This document shows positions 1 to 9,202 of a stretch of 64,000 nt of DNA, in pieces. The stretch is from Stomatobaculum sp. GTDB taxonomy: Bacteria > Bacillota_A > Clostridia > Lachnospirales > Lachnospiraceae. Every line of letters starts with the position of its first letter. Position 1 is the stretch's first letter. Below the pieces are notes generated by a model. It was given only the letters and a program-made list of their open reading frames with translations, searched no databases and was not told the DNA's origin. The translations under genes and the position numbers were made by a program. The stretch is from assembly GCA_017449925.1 (NCBI GenBank), contig JAFSYO010000085.1, positions 40,116-104,115 on the forward strand. The letters run 5' to 3'.

Positions 1-508
1 CTTCAGGTATCTTGACCTTCTCAAAGAGATTCACTCTCTGGGAAGTCGTCCGGAGTTCGGCATCCAGAAGCTCTGTCTGTTTCCGGAGTGTCGATACGAC
101 AGCGTCCAGTCTGGCAATCTCACGAAGCTTAAAAACAGCGGTGTCGACCCACAGGGGGTAGTCATCCACATTATAATTGATCTCCTTGAAGGTCAGCTCC
201 TCAAAGGCAGGGATCCTGACTCCCGCGATATTGTCCTCCCGGGTGATCACCTTTTCCGGCTGCACTACTTTGTCGAGCTTCAAGTCCTCGTCGAAGATCT
301 CATTTTCCGCGAATACAGCTACCCAATCGTCCAAATCACCAATCATCCGAAGGCGTTCGGCTTCCTTGTCGGCGAGCTCGGCGCGGATCTTCATGATGAC
401 GGTCTGCAGCTGCTGCTTTTTCAGCTGCAGGGTCGGCAGATAGCGCTCGAACTGCTTCAGGTTGTCCTTCTGCTTCTTCAGTTCATTCTTTGTAAGTTTG
501 ATAGCCAT
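1..508 (-). CDS. ntpD: V-type ATP synthase subunit D (3' end beyond window)
   Basis: Subunit D forms the central rotor stalk that couples ATP turnover in the A3B3 head to the membrane ring. The protein starts MAIKLTKNELKKQKDNLKQ and continues as a long Lys/Glu-rich alpha-helical, coiled-coil-like sequence typical of the family's N-terminal half. About 169 codons are visible and the C-terminus lies off the left edge. The ATG at 508 follows a GGAG ribosome site and lies 14 bases after subunit B stops, so it is translated from the same operon mRNA. Identification rests on the helical start plus position directly after B, the standard A-B-D order. Confidence 0.88.
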   Translation of the reverse strand, partial: MAIKLTKNELKKQKDNLKQFERYLPTLQLKKQQLQTVIMKIRAELADKEAERLRMIGDLDDWVAVFAENEIFDEDLKLDKVVQPEKVITREDNIAGVRIPAFEELTFKEINYNVDDYPLWVDTAVFKLREIARLDAVVSTLRKQTELLDAELRTTSQRVNLFEKVKIPE

Positions 509-522
509 GGACACGCTCCTTT

Positions 523-1818
523 TTAATTCAAGGCATCTTTATCCGGCCATCTCTCTTTGAGGAGACTCGTCTTAAGACCGGTCTCATTGGGCGCGAAGCA
601 CTCAGCGAGAATGGTCCATCCGAGATCGAGGGCGGCTTCCAGCGGAATATTCACGCCGAGGTCCATCATCTTCGTCTCGAACAGCTCGCCGTACTTCAGG
701 AGCTTGTCGTCCCACTCCGTCATCGTAAAGCCCATGGACTTCTTCTCAAGACTTCCCTTGTACTGGGCATACAGGCGGATCATGCCGTCCATCAGCGCTC
801 TGTGGTCGTCTCTGGTCTTTCCGTTGACGTTCTGCTTCAGACGGGAGAGGGAACCGAAGGGCTCGATGTGGCCGCCCTTGAGGTAGTACTGTCCCTCGGT
901 GATATATCCTGTATTGTCCGGGACCGGATGCGTGACGTCATCGCCCGGCATGGTCGTGACGCCCAGGATCGTGATGGAGCCCGCGCCTTCAATATCCACG
1001 GCCTTTTCGTATCTGGAAGCGAGGCAGCTGTAAAGATCGCCCGGATAACCTCGGTTGGAGGGAACCTGCTCCATCGTAATTGCCATTTCCTTCTGGGCAT
1101 CGGCGAAGTTCGTCATGTCCGTCAGGAGAACCAGCACTCTCTTTCCTTCCAGCGCGAACTGCTCCGCCACCGCCAGCGACATATCCGGCACCAGAGTGCA
1201 TTCAACAGTGGGGTCCGACGCTGTGTGGACGAACATGACGGTATGGCTCATGGCGCCGCCCTTCTCCAGGGTGTCGCGGAATTCCATGTAGTCGTCATAT
1301 TTCAGTCCCATGCCGCCGAGGATGATGACATCGACCTCTGCCTGCAGCGCGATCCTGGACAGGAGCTGGTTGTACGGCTCGCCGGAGATCGAGAAGATCG
1401 GCAGCTTCTGGCTTTCCACCAGTGTGTTGAAAACGTCGATCATCGGGATTCCGGTACGGATCATCTTATTGGGAAGGATACGTTTCGCCGGGTTGAAGGA
1501 CGGTCCGCCGATGGGGATCATGTTCTCCGTCAGGGCCGGCCCGTTGTCTCTCGGGACGCCCGCTCCGTCAAACACCCGGCCAAGCAGGTGCTCGGAGAAG
1601 GAAACCATCATCGGCCTGCCGAGGAAACGGACAGGATCAGTCGTGCTGACACCCTGCGCGCCGGAAAACACCTGGAGGGAGACCGTCTCCCCATCCAGCT
1701 TGATCACGTTCGCGTAGCTGTCGCCGACCAGCGCAAGGTCGCCGTTCCTGACGCCCGATGCGCGCACGGTAACAACGTTACCGACGATTGAATCGATTTT
1801 TGTATACACTTTCTGCAT
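523..1818 (-). CDS. ntpB: V-type ATP synthase subunit B
   Basis: Non-catalytic nucleotide-binding subunit of the peripheral A3B3 head. The 431-residue protein has the ATP-synthase alpha/beta fold throughout. The P-loop position carries GEPYNQLL instead of a GxxxxGKT Walker A, as expected for B rather than A. Conserved stretches such as [20 protein letters not shown] and the [20 protein letters not shown] region are clear. The ATG at 1818 has an AGGAGG site about ten bases upstream, and subunit A ends 14 bases upstream. Length is slightly short of the usual ~460 residues, with no sign of truncation. Confidence 0.96.
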   Translation of the reverse strand: MQKVYTKIDSIVGNVVTVRASGVRNGDLALVGDSYANVIKLDGETVSLQVFSGAQGVSTTDPVRFLGRPMMVSFSEHLLGRVFDGAGVPRDNGPALTENMIPIGGPSFNPAKRILPNKMIRTGIPMIDVFNTLVESQKLPIFSISGEPYNQLLSRIALQAEVDVIILGGMGLKYDDYMEFRDTLEKGGAMSHTVMFVHTASDPTVECTLVPDMSLAVAEQFALEGKRVLVLLTDMTNFADAQKEMAITMEQVPSNRGYPGDLYSCLASRYEKAVDIEGAGSITILGVTTMPGDDVTHPVPDNTGYITEGQYYLKGGHIEPFGSLSRLKQNVNGKTRDDHRALMDGMIRLYAQYKGSLEKKSMGFTMTEWDDKLLKYGELFETKMMDLGVNIPLEAALDLGWTILAECFAPNETGLKTSLLKERWPDKDALN

Positions 1819-1832
1819 ATTGCCGGAGCCTC

Positions 1833-3563
1833 CTAGTCAATCGCCTTTGACATATAGTAATCCGTGATCTTCTTTTCCCATTCCTCATACTCCGGTGTCT
1901 CGAACTCGATTCCGTGCCAGTCGAGGAACTCCTGTCTGAGCTGGTTGAAGAACGCGCGGATATCTTTCTTGTCTTCTATGTCATAGGTCTTCATCATTGC
2001 GTCATAGAGCCTGTCGAACTCCCTGCGCTGTCTCTCGGGTATGCAGGCCGCGTCGATCGCGTCGAAAGAGTTCTGCTGCAGATAGACCGCGTCGAGAAGC
2101 TCTCCCTTCTGATAAATGATATAGTCCTCGTTGGAAGTTCCTTCCTCGCCGACCACCTTCATCATCTGGTTCACTTCCGTGCTGCGGATGAGAATGCCGC
2201 GGGCTTCGTTCATGCGGTCCATGTCGACCACGCCCTTGTACTTGGACCAGGATTCCACCGGGTGGATCGCGGGATACTTACGGGCATCCGAGCGCTCACG
2301 GGCAAGGCCGTGGAAAGCACCGACGACCTTCAGCGTCGCCTGGGTCACGGGCTCTTCAAAGTTACCGCCTGCGGGAGATACGGTTCCGCCGATGGTGATG
2401 GACGCGATCGTCCCGTCCTCAAGGCGGACCTTGCCGGCTCTCTCGTAGAACGCGGCGATGGTGGACTCAAGATAGGCCGGGAACGCTTCTTCGCCCGGGA
2501 TCTCCTCCAGACGTCCGGACATCTCACGCATTGCCTGGGCCCAGCGGCTCGTGGAATCTGCCAGCAGCAGGACGTCCAGGCCCATCTGTCTGTAGTATTC
2601 TGCCAAGGTAACGGCGGTGTAGCAGGAAGCTTCACGGGCGGCCACCGGCATGGAGGAAGTATTGCAGATGATGATGGTTCTTTCCATCAGGGACCGGCCT
2701 GTCTTCGGGTCGATCAGTTCCGGGAACTCCTTCAGGACTTCCACGACCTCACCGGCTCGCTCTCCGCAGGCCGCCACGATCACGATGTCCACGTCAGAGT
2801 TCTTGGCCTGCATGTGCTGAAGGACTGTTTTTCCTGCGCCGAAGGGTCCGGGCGTGCAGAAGGTGCCGCCCTTGGCGACCGGCAGGAACGAATCGATACA
2901 GCGGATCTTGGTGACCAGGGGCTCGGTGGGGCGGAGTCTCTCAGCGTAGCATTTCACCGGCTGTTTGATCGGCTGGGAAAATACCATGGAGAGTTCCTTC
3001 TCCTCGCCCTTGCTGTTTTCAATAGTGCAGACGGTGGACCGGGCATTATAGGAACCCGGGCCGTTGATGGACTTTACCTTCCAGTCCGTTCCCTTCAGGG
3101 TGAAGGGCACCATGATGCGGTGAGTGAACAGACCTTCCGGAACAGTGCCGATGGTGCTGCCTGCCTTCACCGCATCTCCCGCCTGGACCTTCGGGGTGAA
3201 TTCCCATTCGCGGTCCGGGATCGCGTCCAGATAGACGCCTCTTTCCAGGAAAAAGCCGCACTGTTCCGCCAGCTTGGGCAGCGGGTTCTGCAGACCGTCA
3301 TAGACCTGCGTCAAAAGACCGGGTCCCAGATCCACGCTCATCAGCTCACCGGTGAATTCCACCGGGTCACCGACTTTGATGCCGTTCGTCATCTCGTAGA
3401 TCTGCATGCTTACCACCCCGTTGCTGATACGGATCACCTCTCCCTTAAGGCGCTTATCATCAACGAGGATATAACCGACTTCATTCTTACGGACGGAGCC
3501 ATCGAAGTCAACTTTGATCAGGTTGCCGTTGACTCCAGTCACATATCCTGTCTCTGTTTTCAT
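1833..3563 (-). CDS. ntpA: V-type ATP synthase subunit A (catalytic)
   Basis: Catalytic subunit of the V-type ATPase/ATP synthase. The Walker A loop GPFGAGKT lies near residues 239-246, followed by GERAGEV, and the A-type non-homologous region inserted before the P-loop is present. The protein has 576 residues, the family's usual size. I place the start at the ATG at 3563 because AAAGGA sits eight bases upstream. An in-frame GTG at 3596 would add 11 residues but has a poorer ribosome site. It lies third in the E-DUF2764-A-B-D operon. Whether the complex makes ATP or pumps ions cannot be told without the membrane subunits. Confidence 0.96.
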   Translation of the reverse strand: MKTETGYVTGVNGNLIKVDFDGSVRKNEVGYILVDDKRLKGEVIRISNGVVSMQIYEMTNGIKVGDPVEFTGELMSVDLGPGLLTQVYDGLQNPLPKLAEQCGFFLERGVYLDAIPDREWEFTPKVQAGDAVKAGSTIGTVPEGLFTHRIMVPFTLKGTDWKVKSINGPGSYNARSTVCTIENSKGEEKELSMVFSQPIKQPVKCYAERLRPTEPLVTKIRCIDSFLPVAKGGTFCTPGPFGAGKTVLQHMQAKNSDVDIVIVAACGERAGEVVEVLKEFPELIDPKTGRSLMERTIIICNTSSMPVAAREASCYTAVTLAEYYRQMGLDVLLLADSTSRWAQAMREMSGRLEEIPGEEAFPAYLESTIAAFYERAGKVRLEDGTIASITIGGTVSPAGGNFEEPVTQATLKVVGAFHGLARERSDARKYPAIHPVESWSKYKGVVDMDRMNEARGILIRSTEVNQMMKVVGEEGTSNEDYIIYQKGELLDAVYLQQNSFDAIDAACIPERQRREFDRLYDAMMKTYDIEDKKDIRAFFNQLRQEFLDWHGIEFETPEYEEWEKKITDYYMSKAID

Positions 3564-3634
3564 ATAATGTTTCCTTTGCAGAATGATTTTACTCACCGGA
3601 AATCAGTTTCCGGATTGTTCCGCGCTTCGCGCTC

Positions 3635-4156
3635 TCACATACTGTAAACACTTTGCTGTATCCCGTCAAAAAGTGCCTTGAATTCCGCCTTTCCCTTCTC
3701 CTTCTCAAAGCAGGAAAGCCGTTCCAGCAATTTCAGTTTGATCGCATACCCGAACAGCACATAGTCGTCGAACATGTGCAGTCCGACCAGCGAGTCAAGA
3801 TTCTCAAACTCGTACTCGAGAAGGATCCTTTCCGCCTCCAGCGGATTTTTGGCCGAGAGCGCGGAGGCCACGACCTGGGAAATGAACCCGTCCTTGTCGA
3901 ACGTGGATGAGTAGCTCCTGCCGAGATTCAGGCTTCTCTGATAACCCAGTTCCTTGGTCAGCATTCCGTAGAACTTTGCCCATTCTTCCACCAGCGGGCC
4001 TTCCTTGGAGGAGAGCGTAAGGTTCTCCAGCAGTTCATAGTCCCGCTCACTCACATTGGACTTGCAGCATTTCAGGAATTCGCCGTAGGTGATCGGCATA
4101 TCCCCGTCCGCCCTGAGCTCAGGCAGGCTTGCGATCAGATAATAATACGACGCCAC
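3635..4156 (-). CDS. DUF2764 family protein of V-ATPase operon
   Basis: A 173-residue protein starting MASYYYLIASLPELR, the hallmark opening of DUF2764. This family sits between V-ATPase subunits E and A in spirochaete- and Bacteroides-type operons, where it is thought to replace subunit C as the link between stalk and membrane part. It is mostly helical, with no transmembrane segment or signal peptide. The start is a GTG at 4156 with a strong AAAGGAGG site six to seven bases upstream; subunit E stops 12 bases before it. The exact role is inferred from position and family. Confidence 0.85.
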   Translation of the reverse strand: MASYYYLIASLPELRADGDMPITYGEFLKCCKSNVSERDYELLENLTLSSKEGPLVEEWAKFYGMLTKELGYQRSLNLGRSYSSTFDKDGFISQVVASALSAKNPLEAERILLEYEFENLDSLVGLHMFDDYVLFGYAIKLKLLERLSCFEKEKGKAEFKALFDGIQQSVYSM

Positions 4157-4168
4157 TCGGCACCTCCT

Positions 4169-4732
4169 TTACTGGAAGTCCAGATTTCTGAAGTACGGAC
4201 GGAGCATCTCCATGATCCCTTCGTCTGAGCAGTCGAAATAGCCTGAACCGTCTTTTGCGGCAAGCCGGAAACCCTGCTGCACATTCTTTGTCGGCCTGAT
4301 CTCCAGTCCGTTCCGGATCTCCCCTGCGAGCTCCGCTTTCAAAGCATCGCTGACCTCCGAAACTTCCGCCGCGTATTTAGAGATGTCCTCTCCTGCGAGG
4401 GCGGCGCGGATCAGCTTGCCCAGGCCTTCGCCTGAAAGCTCTTTCCTGATGTCCGCAGCAAGGATCTTCTCAAACTCGTTCTGGATCTCCGTTTTGAAAG
4501 CCAGCACTGCGTCGCGCTTTGCCTGCTCGGCGCTGACTGCGGCGCTTTCCCTGAGGATATTGATCTCCTTCTCTGCCGTGTCCTTCTGCTGCTGCGCTTC
4601 AGACCTGGCGTCGCTCACGATCGACTCCGCCTTTTTCTTCGCGTCCGCGATAATAGCATCCGCTTCCTTATTCGCCGCCTCGATCCCCTCCTTGCGGATA
4701 GAGGAAACAAGGTTTTGAATCTGTAGTTCCAT
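4169..4732 (-). CDS. ntpE: V-type ATP synthase subunit E
   Basis: Peripheral stalk subunit. The 187-residue protein starts MELQIQNLVSSIRKEGIE and runs into a long alternating Ala/Lys/Glu helix (KEADAIIADAKKKAES...) followed by a compact C-terminal domain, the standard E architecture. I choose the ATG at 4732 because a perfect AGGAGG (4739-4744) lies six bases upstream; an upstream in-frame start at 4798 would add 22 unlikely residues. It is the first gene of the ATPase operon, with a candidate promoter at 4807 and beyond. Separate genes for subunits C, F and G are not seen on this side. Confidence 0.93.
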   Translation of the reverse strand: MELQIQNLVSSIRKEGIEAANKEADAIIADAKKKAESIVSDARSEAQQQKDTAEKEINILRESAAVSAEQAKRDAVLAFKTEIQNEFEKILAADIRKELSGEGLGKLIRAALAGEDISKYAAEVSEVSDALKAELAGEIRNGLEIRPTKNVQQGFRLAAKDGSGYFDCSDEGIMEMLRPYFRNLDFQ

Positions 4733-4806
4733 AGATGACCTCCTCTCTGAAACATGAATTGGTTGATATGTTAAGACACTGCTGATCGTTCTGAACATAT
4801 AGCATC

Positions 4807-4835
4807 AGTATACCATAATTATTCCTTAACAATAA
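4807..4835 (-). promoter_or_regulatory. Candidate promoter of V-ATPase operon
   Basis: On the minus strand TATACT lies at 4812-4807 in AT-rich sequence about 75 bases upstream of subunit E. The best -35 at 17 bases is TTATTG, a weak match. It is the only plausible -10 in the gap. Confidence 0.35.
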
Positions 4836-4867
4836 GGATAATCTGTCCTGTTATCGCAAAGAAGCAT

Positions 4868-4912
4868 AAAAAAACGCCCTGTGCTTTCAATGTCAGGCTG
4901 AAAGCACAGAGC
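4868..4912 (-). terminator. Terminator after the DUF3592 gene
   Basis: An inverted repeat (CTGTGCTTTCA ... TGAAAGCACAG) has an A-run at 4868-4874, which gives the U-tract on the minus strand. A T-run on the other side makes it potentially bidirectional. It separates the DUF3592 gene from the ATPase operon. Confidence 0.8.
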
Positions 4913-4973
4913 AATTTTTCGTTTCTTTTCCAAATAACTTTCACATCTTCACAGTCTGCGGAGCTCTCTTTCC

Positions 4974-5786
4974 TCACAGCACGCTGAGGATCGACGCTCC
5001 GGCGAGGATGCCGGCTCCCGCCAGCACGACTCCGGCGATAAGCATCCAGAGCCGGGCGTTCTTTTCCAGGACTTCCCCGGTCTCCGGGTCATGGTAGAGG
5101 GTGATGGTATCGCCCACTTTGAAGCTCTTCTCCCGCTCGGAGTTCACAGTGCAGCGCCGCACGGACTCTTTTCCGTTCAGGGTGTAGCGCACCACCGGGT
5201 AGTAGGTGTAGCGCGCCCCCTTGACGATCTTAGACTCCTTCGAGATCTGCCTGCTATAGAGTCCGGTGATGACGGCGGGCAGTTCCTGAAGTCTTCTCCT
5301 CCGGTAATCATGCCATTTCCAGACGAGGCTGATGCCGGCGCCGGCCAGCACTGCCGCAAGGCAGGCCATGGCCCGCACCTCATGTCCCCGGTTCTGTTCC
5401 AGGGCAAGCAGGATCAGCAGGGCTCCTCCGATCATCATCGCCAGCGGATGGAAAAGGTTCTCTCCCTTCGCTTCCGCGTAGGCAAGGTTTCCGTCCGCGC
5501 CCTTTGTCACGATGAGCTGCTGCCCTTCTGCATATTCCACGGGGGCCTTCATCGTGTTCCGGTTCACATGACCCTTCTGGTCCCGGTATTCGACCGTGGT
5601 GTTGTAGTAATCGAAGATCTCGCGTCCCTTCGAATCCTTTTTCACCACATGTTCCGTTTTCAGGACCGTTCCGGACATGGCTCCGCCCGGTCCCAGGCTC
5701 CGGAGCCAGGTCCGGGTCTGCCCCGAACCCACAAGAAAAATGATGATTCCCGGGATATACAGCAAAAGCTGTGACCAGTCACTCAT
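4974..5786 (-). CDS. Membrane protein with two DUF3592-like domains
   Basis: A 270-residue protein with an N-terminal membrane segment (LLLYIPGIIIFLVG), two central hydrophobic segments (PLAMMIGGALLILLAL and AMACLAAVLAGAGISLVW) and one at the C-terminus. Two similar soluble stretches (GTVLKTEHVVKKDSKG...VEYRDQKGHV and AVITGLYSRQISKESK...VRYTLNGKESV) each end in a 'GDTITLYHDPETGEV'-type strand, the pattern of DUF3592. Function is unknown. It lies 20 bases after the ascorbate-locus regulator and could be co-transcribed with it, ending at the terminator near 4870. It shows no obvious link to ascorbate metabolism. Confidence 0.7.
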   Translation of the reverse strand: MSDWSQLLLYIPGIIIFLVGSGQTRTWLRSLGPGGAMSGTVLKTEHVVKKDSKGREIFDYYNTTVEYRDQKGHVNRNTMKAPVEYAEGQQLIVTKGADGNLAYAEAKGENLFHPLAMMIGGALLILLALEQNRGHEVRAMACLAAVLAGAGISLVWKWHDYRRRRLQELPAVITGLYSRQISKESKIVKGARYTYYPVVRYTLNGKESVRRCTVNSEREKSFKVGDTITLYHDPETGEVLEKNARLWMLIAGVVLAGAGILAGASILSVL

Positions 5787-5806
5787 AAAAACCCCCTTGA
5801 AACCTA

Positions 5807-6586
5807 TTACACCGGAACCTGGACCACTTTGAGCCCCGACCGGATCAGCTTTTTAACAGCGTCAGGATCCGCCTCGCTGTCCGTGACCAGAGTGATCGGA
5901 TAGTCGTACATACAGCTGCCGTAGCGCTGCGAGTCATCGCTCTCTTTTCCCCGGATCTTGGTGTGGTCCGCCAGCACATAAATGTCTTTTTTCGTCCTGG
6001 AGAACATCGCCTCATTGATGCCGATCTCTGTAGGGATGTCATAACGGAACTCTCCGTCTTCGTAGACCGCGGCGCATCCGATGAAAGCTTTCGTCGCCTC
6101 CATCTCCAGCAGGTTCCGCATGGCCAGCTCCCCGGTCATGATCCTGCTGCGCAGCTCTCCTCCGGTAAACCGGACCGAGACGCCGTCCGGATAGGACTCT
6201 CCGACGGCCCAGCCATTGTTCGTATAAACGAAGATCCTCCGGTTCCCGACATACTTCAGCATGTTCAGGGCCGTCCGGCTGCCGTTGATGAAGATCCGGT
6301 CGCCGTCGGAAAGATACCTGGCCGCGTACTCGGAGATGCAGTCCCTGTAATAATTCATGTTGTAAGAGTCAGAACCTGTCTTTCCGGCGTAATCCAGGGA
6401 ACACGCGCCCCCGTGGGTCCGGTAGATCAGTTTCTGGCTTTCCAGCGTCTGGAAATCCCGGCGGATCGTCATCAGGGAGGTGTTGAACATCTCCGCCATG
6501 TCTTCCGTCCGCACCTCTCCCTTTTCCCGCACCATCTGCAGGATATGCAGCTGTCTTCCCAGAACTGCTTCACGATTGTTCTTCAT
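5807..6586 (-). CDS. DeoR-family regulator, probable ascorbate repressor (UlaR-like)
   Basis: The 259-residue protein has an N-terminal DeoR winged helix (VREKGEVRTEDMAEMFNTS..TIRRDFQTLE, residues ~18-55) and a C-terminal sugar-phosphate sensor domain of the ISOCOT type (FINGSRTALNM, YTNN, ADHTKIRGKES). DeoR proteins usually bind a phosphorylated pathway intermediate; UlaR binds L-ascorbate 6-phosphate. It is the last regulatory gene of the leftward ula arm, separated from the IIB gene by a 13-bp perfect hairpin that may lower its expression relative to the transporter. The targets are presumably the divergent promoters at 10405-10610. Confidence 0.82.
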   Translation of the reverse strand: MKNNREAVLGRQLHILQMVREKGEVRTEDMAEMFNTSLMTIRRDFQTLESQKLIYRTHGGACSLDYAGKTGSDSYNMNYYRDCISEYAARYLSDGDRIFINGSRTALNMLKYVGNRRIFVYTNNGWAVGESYPDGVSVRFTGGELRSRIMTGELAMRNLLEMEATKAFIGCAAVYEDGEFRYDIPTEIGINEAMFSRTKKDIYVLADHTKIRGKESDDSQRYGSCMYDYPITLVTDSEADPDAVKKLIRSGLKVVQVPV

Positions 6587-6601
6587 GTAAAACCTCTCAA
6601 T

Positions 6602-6630
6602 GAAAGGCCCGGCTCTCAGCCGGGCCTTTC
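6602..6630 (-). terminator. Hairpin between PTS IIB and regulator genes
   Basis: GAAAGGCCCGGCT / AGCCGGGCCTTTC is a perfect 13-bp stem with a 3-base loop, lying between the IIB stop and the regulator's ribosome site. The U-tract is poor, so it is probably an attenuator or processing/stability stem rather than a full terminator. Confidence 0.55.
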
Positions 6631-6658
6631 CAGTCAGTTCAAAACTCGCCTGCTGTCC

Positions 6659-6967
6659 TTAGTCCAGAAGGCCGGCAGCTTTCAGGGAAGCCTCGATCTC
6701 CTTGTCGGACATAACGTTCTTCAGCGGGATCAGGACAGTTCCGTTCGCCTCGCAGCCTTCAAAGGTCTTGACGAAGGTCTTCGCGCAGAACACCACGTCG
6801 TAGTTGCGGGCAGCAGTCTTGCCTTCAGAGACCGGGCAGTGTCTCAGCTCAGCCGGCTTGATCCCGTTCCTGGTCATGACCTTCTTGATCGCGTTCTCCA
6901 TCATCAGAGAAGATCCTGCGCCGTTAGCGCAGCATGCAAGCAGTTTCTTTCCATCCAGTTTTGCCAT
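6659..6967 (-). CDS. ulaB: PTS ascorbate-type IIB component
   Basis: A 102-residue cytosolic phosphocarrier of the ascorbate/galactitol PTS superfamily. It opens MAKLDGKKLLACCANGAGSS; the second Cys (residue 13) begins the CxxGxGSS phosphorylation loop. It accepts phosphate from IIA and passes it to the substrate during transport by IIC. Length is normal for stand-alone IIB proteins. Its ribosome site (AAAGGAG) is good. The 130-base gap after the IIC gene contains no recognisable gene. Confidence 0.92.
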   Translation of the reverse strand: MAKLDGKKLLACCANGAGSSLMMENAIKKVMTRNGIKPAELRHCPVSEGKTAARNYDVVFCAKTFVKTFEGCEANGTVLIPLKNVMSDKEIEASLKAAGLLD

Positions 6968-7097
6968 GTCGTAGTTCTCCTTTCGTACGTCTGCGGAAAT
7001 CCGCCATCAACGGTCCGGACTTCACTTCTGTACAGTCAGTATAACACAAGTTGCGTTCTCAATCTGTTAAAAAACTGTGATTCCTGCGGAAAGTGGA

Positions 7098-8594
7098 TCA
7101 CTCCTCTTCGGTCGTGATTCCTTTCTTCTCCTTGTAAGCTTCGTAGTCCTCGGTGATCAGGAAGTAGCCTTCCGGATCCATCTTGTACTCGATCTGCGGG
7201 ATAGCAAGCAGGACCACCACGACGATAGCCACACCGGCGTAGCCCAGGAAGCGCATCACGACGGTGAATGCCGGCCACACGGTATCCCAGTCGAACATGC
7301 CGAGGTAGCCGCCGTAGTTCGCAAGACCGACCCAGCCGGCGATGAAAGCAGCACCGAAGACCTGGATCAGACCGGAGATGAACGGAATGACCAGGCAGGC
7401 CGGCAGGCCGCCCTTTTCATTGGCAACAAGGCCGATGGTCGCGTTGTCGAAGAAGACCGGAACGAATCCGCAGATGATGATGGTCGGGGATCCGACGACG
7501 ATCAGGGTGATGATGGCGACCAGCTGTCCGACAAGACCAGCCAGGAAGCCGAAGGTAACTGCGTTGGAATCACCGAAACCGAAGCAGACTGCGCAGTCCA
7601 CGCCCGGGATGGAGGACGGAAGAAGCTTGTCAGCGATACCCTGGAAGGAAGCGGTCAGCTCGGTGACGAAGGTACGGACGCCCAGCTGCAGGATCGCAAG
7701 GTAGACTGCGAAGTTCAGGGACGTATTGAAGCAGTAGAACACGAAGTTCTCGGTGTCCTTGGTGGAGCCGTGCTCGACGAAGAAGGGCTTGCCGATGATC
7801 GCCATGATGACGCCGAAGAAAGCGGTCATCAGGATCGCGGTACATACCATGTTCTCGTTGAAGACGGAGAAGAAACCGGGCATTTCCATCTCGCCGACCT
7901 TGTGGATCTCTTTCTTTCTCTTACCGCCGTTGGTGCCGAAGATCTTGTCAGCAAGGAAGTAGCCGAGGCGGATACCGAACATCTGCTGGTGGGCGATGGC
8001 GAAGCCTGCGCCGTCGGAGAGCTCCTGCATGGGCTTGACGGTCAGGTTGGAGCCGACTGCCCAGTAAGCGCCCAGGATGACAGCCATGACGACCATCAGA
8101 GCCACGCTGTTGTCAAGCAGCTGCGGCAGAGCGAACATGATGAGCCAGTAAGCGGTGGCAGCCTGCTGCACCTGGACGTGACCGGTGGTGAACAGGGTGC
8201 GGCACTTCGTGATCTTGTTGAAGCGGACCAGCAGAATGTTGACGATGAAGGCGATGAGCAGCAGGGTCATTGCCTGGGAGAAGCCTTTTCCGAAGACTTC
8301 CTCAACGCCTGCGGTAACAGCGTTCTGGCCGTAGTACGGGTCGATGACGCATGCGGTCAGGTTGAAGCGGTCCTTCAGTCCTGCAAGGATCGGACGGAAG
8401 GTGCTGGTCAGTCCGCCGGAACCTGCGTTCAGGATCAGCATACCGATGATGGCTTTCAGGGTTCCTGCCAGAGTGTCATACCACTTCTTGCCCATCAGGC
8501 AGTAGCCCAGCAGGGTCAGGAAACCGACCATGTACGGAGCCTTCTGCAGCACGTAAGTTGCGAAGAATGACCAGATACCAAATAAAACGTTCAT
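7098..8594 (-). CDS. ulaA: PTS ascorbate-type IIC permease (UlaA family)
   Basis: A 498-residue polytopic membrane protein with about ten or more hydrophobic segments. It contains family motifs such as GMLILNAGSGGL, the VIDPYYGQNAV region and GVDCAVCFGFGDSNAVTFG in the second half, matching UlaA/SgaT permeases of the dimeric elevator type. With the adjacent IIA and IIB it imports L-ascorbate as the 6-phosphate. The start at 8594 has a GGGGG-rich ribosome site. A 7-bp hairpin (8617-8635) sits between the IIA gene and this one. Confidence 0.93.
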   Translation of the reverse strand: MNVLFGIWSFFATYVLQKAPYMVGFLTLLGYCLMGKKWYDTLAGTLKAIIGMLILNAGSGGLTSTFRPILAGLKDRFNLTACVIDPYYGQNAVTAGVEEVFGKGFSQAMTLLLIAFIVNILLVRFNKITKCRTLFTTGHVQVQQAATAYWLIMFALPQLLDNSVALMVVMAVILGAYWAVGSNLTVKPMQELSDGAGFAIAHQQMFGIRLGYFLADKIFGTNGGKRKKEIHKVGEMEMPGFFSVFNENMVCTAILMTAFFGVIMAIIGKPFFVEHGSTKDTENFVFYCFNTSLNFAVYLAILQLGVRTFVTELTASFQGIADKLLPSSIPGVDCAVCFGFGDSNAVTFGFLAGLVGQLVAIITLIVVGSPTIIICGFVPVFFDNATIGLVANEKGGLPACLVIPFISGLIQVFGAAFIAGWVGLANYGGYLGMFDWDTVWPAFTVVMRFLGYAGVAIVVVVLLAIPQIEYKMDPEGYFLITEDYEAYKEKKGITTEEE

Positions 8595-8673
8595 AAAAAT
8601 CCCCCTTTAAAAATCCATGTGCGCATCACGCACATTTGTTAACATATACAGCACACCGGTCATAAGTGTACCG

Positions 8674-9153
8674 TCAGGCCTCTTCCGTGTTGTACTTCTC
8701 GTCAGCGGCCAGGATGTCCTCAGGCGTTCTCGCAGCCGCCAGGGCATCGATCAGCTCGTCGTTCATGAAAATGTCGGAGAGCTGGGAAATATTGTTCATG
8801 TGCTCCTCCGCGTTGGCGGCGGAAAGGGTGAAGAACAGGTTCGCTTCCTTCTGCTCGCCGTCCTCGTCCTTGCCGAAGTCGATCATCTTCTCGCAGACCA
8901 TGAAGCCGACGCCGGTCTTGAACGCGCCCTCCGCGTTCTCCGTGGTGTGGGGCATCGCAATGTTGTGGTCGAACACAACATAGGGGCCGTACTTCTCGAT
9001 GCAGGCGATGATCTGCTTGTAGTAGTCCGGGGACACGGTGCCGTCAGCCACCAGGCTCTCCGCGCTTAAACGGACGCCCTCCTGCCAGGTCACGCCTTCG
9101 CCGTCGATGAAGCGGTAGTGCTTTTTCTCAACGATATCTTTTAATACGCTCAT
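8674..9153 (-). CDS. ulaC: PTS ascorbate-type IIA component
   Basis: A 159-residue PTS EIIA of the mannitol/fructose fold (PTS_EIIA_2). The phosphorylated histidine is in FDHNIAMPHTTENAEGA, the conserved PH(T/G) site. It takes phosphate from HPr and passes it to IIB. It lies between the lactonase and IIC genes in one transcription direction, the usual ula arrangement apart from order. Sequence and length are normal. Confidence 0.9.
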   Translation of the reverse strand: MSVLKDIVEKKHYRFIDGEGVTWQEGVRLSAESLVADGTVSPDYYKQIIACIEKYGPYVVFDHNIAMPHTTENAEGAFKTGVGFMVCEKMIDFGKDEDGEQKEANLFFTLSAANAEEHMNNISQLSDIFMNDELIDALAAARTPEDILAADEKYNTEEA

Positions 9154-9202
9154 GTTTTCTCCTCTGTAAACTCCTGTTTATGTCTGACCAGGTCCGTCCG
9201 GA

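Noticed and set aside
1914..3647. A 577-codon open frame on the plus strand opposite ntpA
   Set aside because: It is antisense to an intact catalytic ATPase gene, its translation is His/Asp/Arg-rich without domains, and no ribosome site precedes it. High GC favours such shadow frames.
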